Part shown: positions 4,794 to 5,461 of the stretch, piece after piece | How positions within the stretch are numbered: position 1 is the first letter of the stretch | Layout: every line of letters begins with the position of its first letter | Assembly (NCBI GenBank): GCA_002350625.1 | Contig: DEFE01000059.1 | Location: forward strand, 10,239-15,699 | Direction: 5' to 3' | Origin: Lachnospiraceae bacterium UBA2860 | Lineage (GTDB): Bacteria; Bacillota; Clostridia; Lachnospirales; Lachnospiraceae | DNA length: 5,461 nucleotides | The notes under the pieces: generated by a model | What the model saw: only the letters and a program-made list of their open reading frames with translations | Told to the model about the DNA's origin: nothing | Database searches by the model: none | Translations under genes and position numbers: made by a program

Positions 4794-5461
4794 AGTATCA
4801 ATTTATATCGGACAGCCATACACACAGCGAAAATTCATTTGACGGAAAAGACAGCGTTGTCATGCTTTGTGACAGAGCGTATCAGATGGGACTTTATTCT
4901 ATCACCGTGACAGATCACTGCGATTGTAACGACTATTATCCGAACAACGTCAGACAGGATATCGAAGGCTCGATCAGAGATACCCTCAAGGCAAGAGGAT
5001 TGTATGCCGAAAAGATCAAGATCTATCTGGGGATCGAACTTGGACAGCCGACTCAGGATACAAAGGCGGCAGAAGAAGCGCTGTCGCTCGGCGCATATGA
5101 CTTTGTGCTGGGGTCGCTGCATAATCTCAGGGGTGAACAGGATTTCTATTTTCTGAAATATAATGAAGAGAACGCGCCAAAACTGCTGAATCGCTATTTT
5201 GAGGAAATGATGGAGCTGATCGAGGATGACCGCTTCGATTCCCTTGCACATCTGACCTATCCGTTCCGCTATATTGCGGCTAATCCGTCTTTGCAGATCA
5301 CAACGGCGCAGTACCGTGAACAGATAGACGAGGTGCTGAACGCTCTGGTACGAAATCACAAGGCGCTTGAAGTCAATACGTCGGGTCTGCGGCAGAAGAT
5401 CGGCGTAACGCTGCCCGATGAAGCGATCCTGCGGCGTTTCCGTGAGCTTGGCGGAAAATAT
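4790..5461 (+). CDS. PHP-domain phosphatase, histidinol-phosphatase (HisJ/HisK)-like (3' end off window)
   Basis: The frame is open for 224 codons to the right edge; family members are about 260-275 residues, so the C-terminal part with the last metal ligands is missing. Seen: the PHP metal-binding motifs SDSHTHS (H10, H12), TDHCD (D42, H43), GIELG (E83), GSLHNL (H111) and SLAHLTYPFRY (H154), then ALEVNTSGLR at about 192-201. PHP enzymes use a cluster of divalent metals to hydrolyse phosphate esters. This subgroup is usually annotated as histidinol-phosphatase (histidine synthesis), but no his genes are near and other phosphoesters are possible. The TTG start was chosen because GAGAGG lies six bases upstream and translation from it gives the normal N-terminus; no ATG is nearby in frame. 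Base composition is noticeably lower in GC than the minus-strand operon. It is divergent from metY, with its own extended -10 promoter. Confidence 0.85.
   Translation, partial: MKYQFISDSHTHSENSFDGKDSVVMLCDRAYQMGLYSITVTDHCDCNDYYPNNVRQDIEGSIRDTLKARGLYAEKIKIYLGIELGQPTQDTKAAEEALSLGAYDFVLGSLHNLRGEQDFYFLKYNEENAPKLLNRYFEEMMELIEDDRFDSLAHLTYPFRYIAANPSLQITTAQYREQIDEVLNALVRNHKALEVNTSGLRQKIGVTLPDEAILRRFRELGGKY

Noticed and set aside
4835..5359. 174-residue minus-strand frame opposite the PHP gene
   Set aside because: The plus strand encodes a clear PHP domain with all expected metal-binding histidines seen so far, so this is an antisense shadow.

Overview
The window looks like chromosomal DNA of a GC-rich relative of the Clostridia (Firmicutes), possibly Lachnospiraceae-like. 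This is inferred from strong GAGG-type ribosome binding sites, an AT-rich divergent regulatory region between GC-rich genes, a PHP-family histidinol-phosphatase-like protein and a MetY-type sulfhydrylase. The lineage is an inference and was not tested by any search.

Layout: four protein genes are well supported. Three lie on the minus strand. From right to left they are a PLP-dependent O-acetylhomoserine sulfhydrylase (metY-like, 3055-4341), a CapK/PaaK-type AMP-forming ligase (1511-2833), and a thiamine-pyrophosphate enzyme of the acetolactate-synthase type (from 1497 to beyond the left edge). The ligase and TPP genes are separated by 13 bases, and the ligase stop codon overlaps the next gene's ribosome binding site, so they form a tight two-gene unit. 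That unit has its own sigma-70-like promoter at 2871-2899. A PHP-domain phosphatase gene (4790 to beyond the right edge) runs on the plus strand, divergent from metY.

Regulatory regions: the 448-base divergent gap (4342-4789) is the richest non-coding part. On the minus strand it has a near-consensus promoter (TTGACA, 17 bases, TATAGT) overlapped by an imperfect dyad. A leader of about 180 bases follows. In it, a 10-base segment is exactly complementary to the metY ribosome binding site, and a possible 17-codon leader ORF ends directly next to that segment. On the plus strand there is an extended -10 promoter, an inverted repeat, and a possible 26-codon ORF overlapping the TTG start of the phosphatase gene. 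The 221-base gap between metY and the ligase holds two related hairpin-containing repeats, a short membrane-segment-like reading frame without a normal start codon, and the ligase promoter.

How the genes may work together: metY makes homocysteine (or cysteine) by direct sulfhydrylation and appears independently controlled, possibly by sulfur status. The ligase and TPP enzyme probably act on one substrate pathway (carboxylate adenylation plus 2-keto-acid decarboxylation or carboligation). Such pairs are plausible in surface-polysaccharide or specialised-metabolite synthesis, but the substrate cannot be read from the sequence. No transposon, CRISPR array, tRNA or rRNA was seen.
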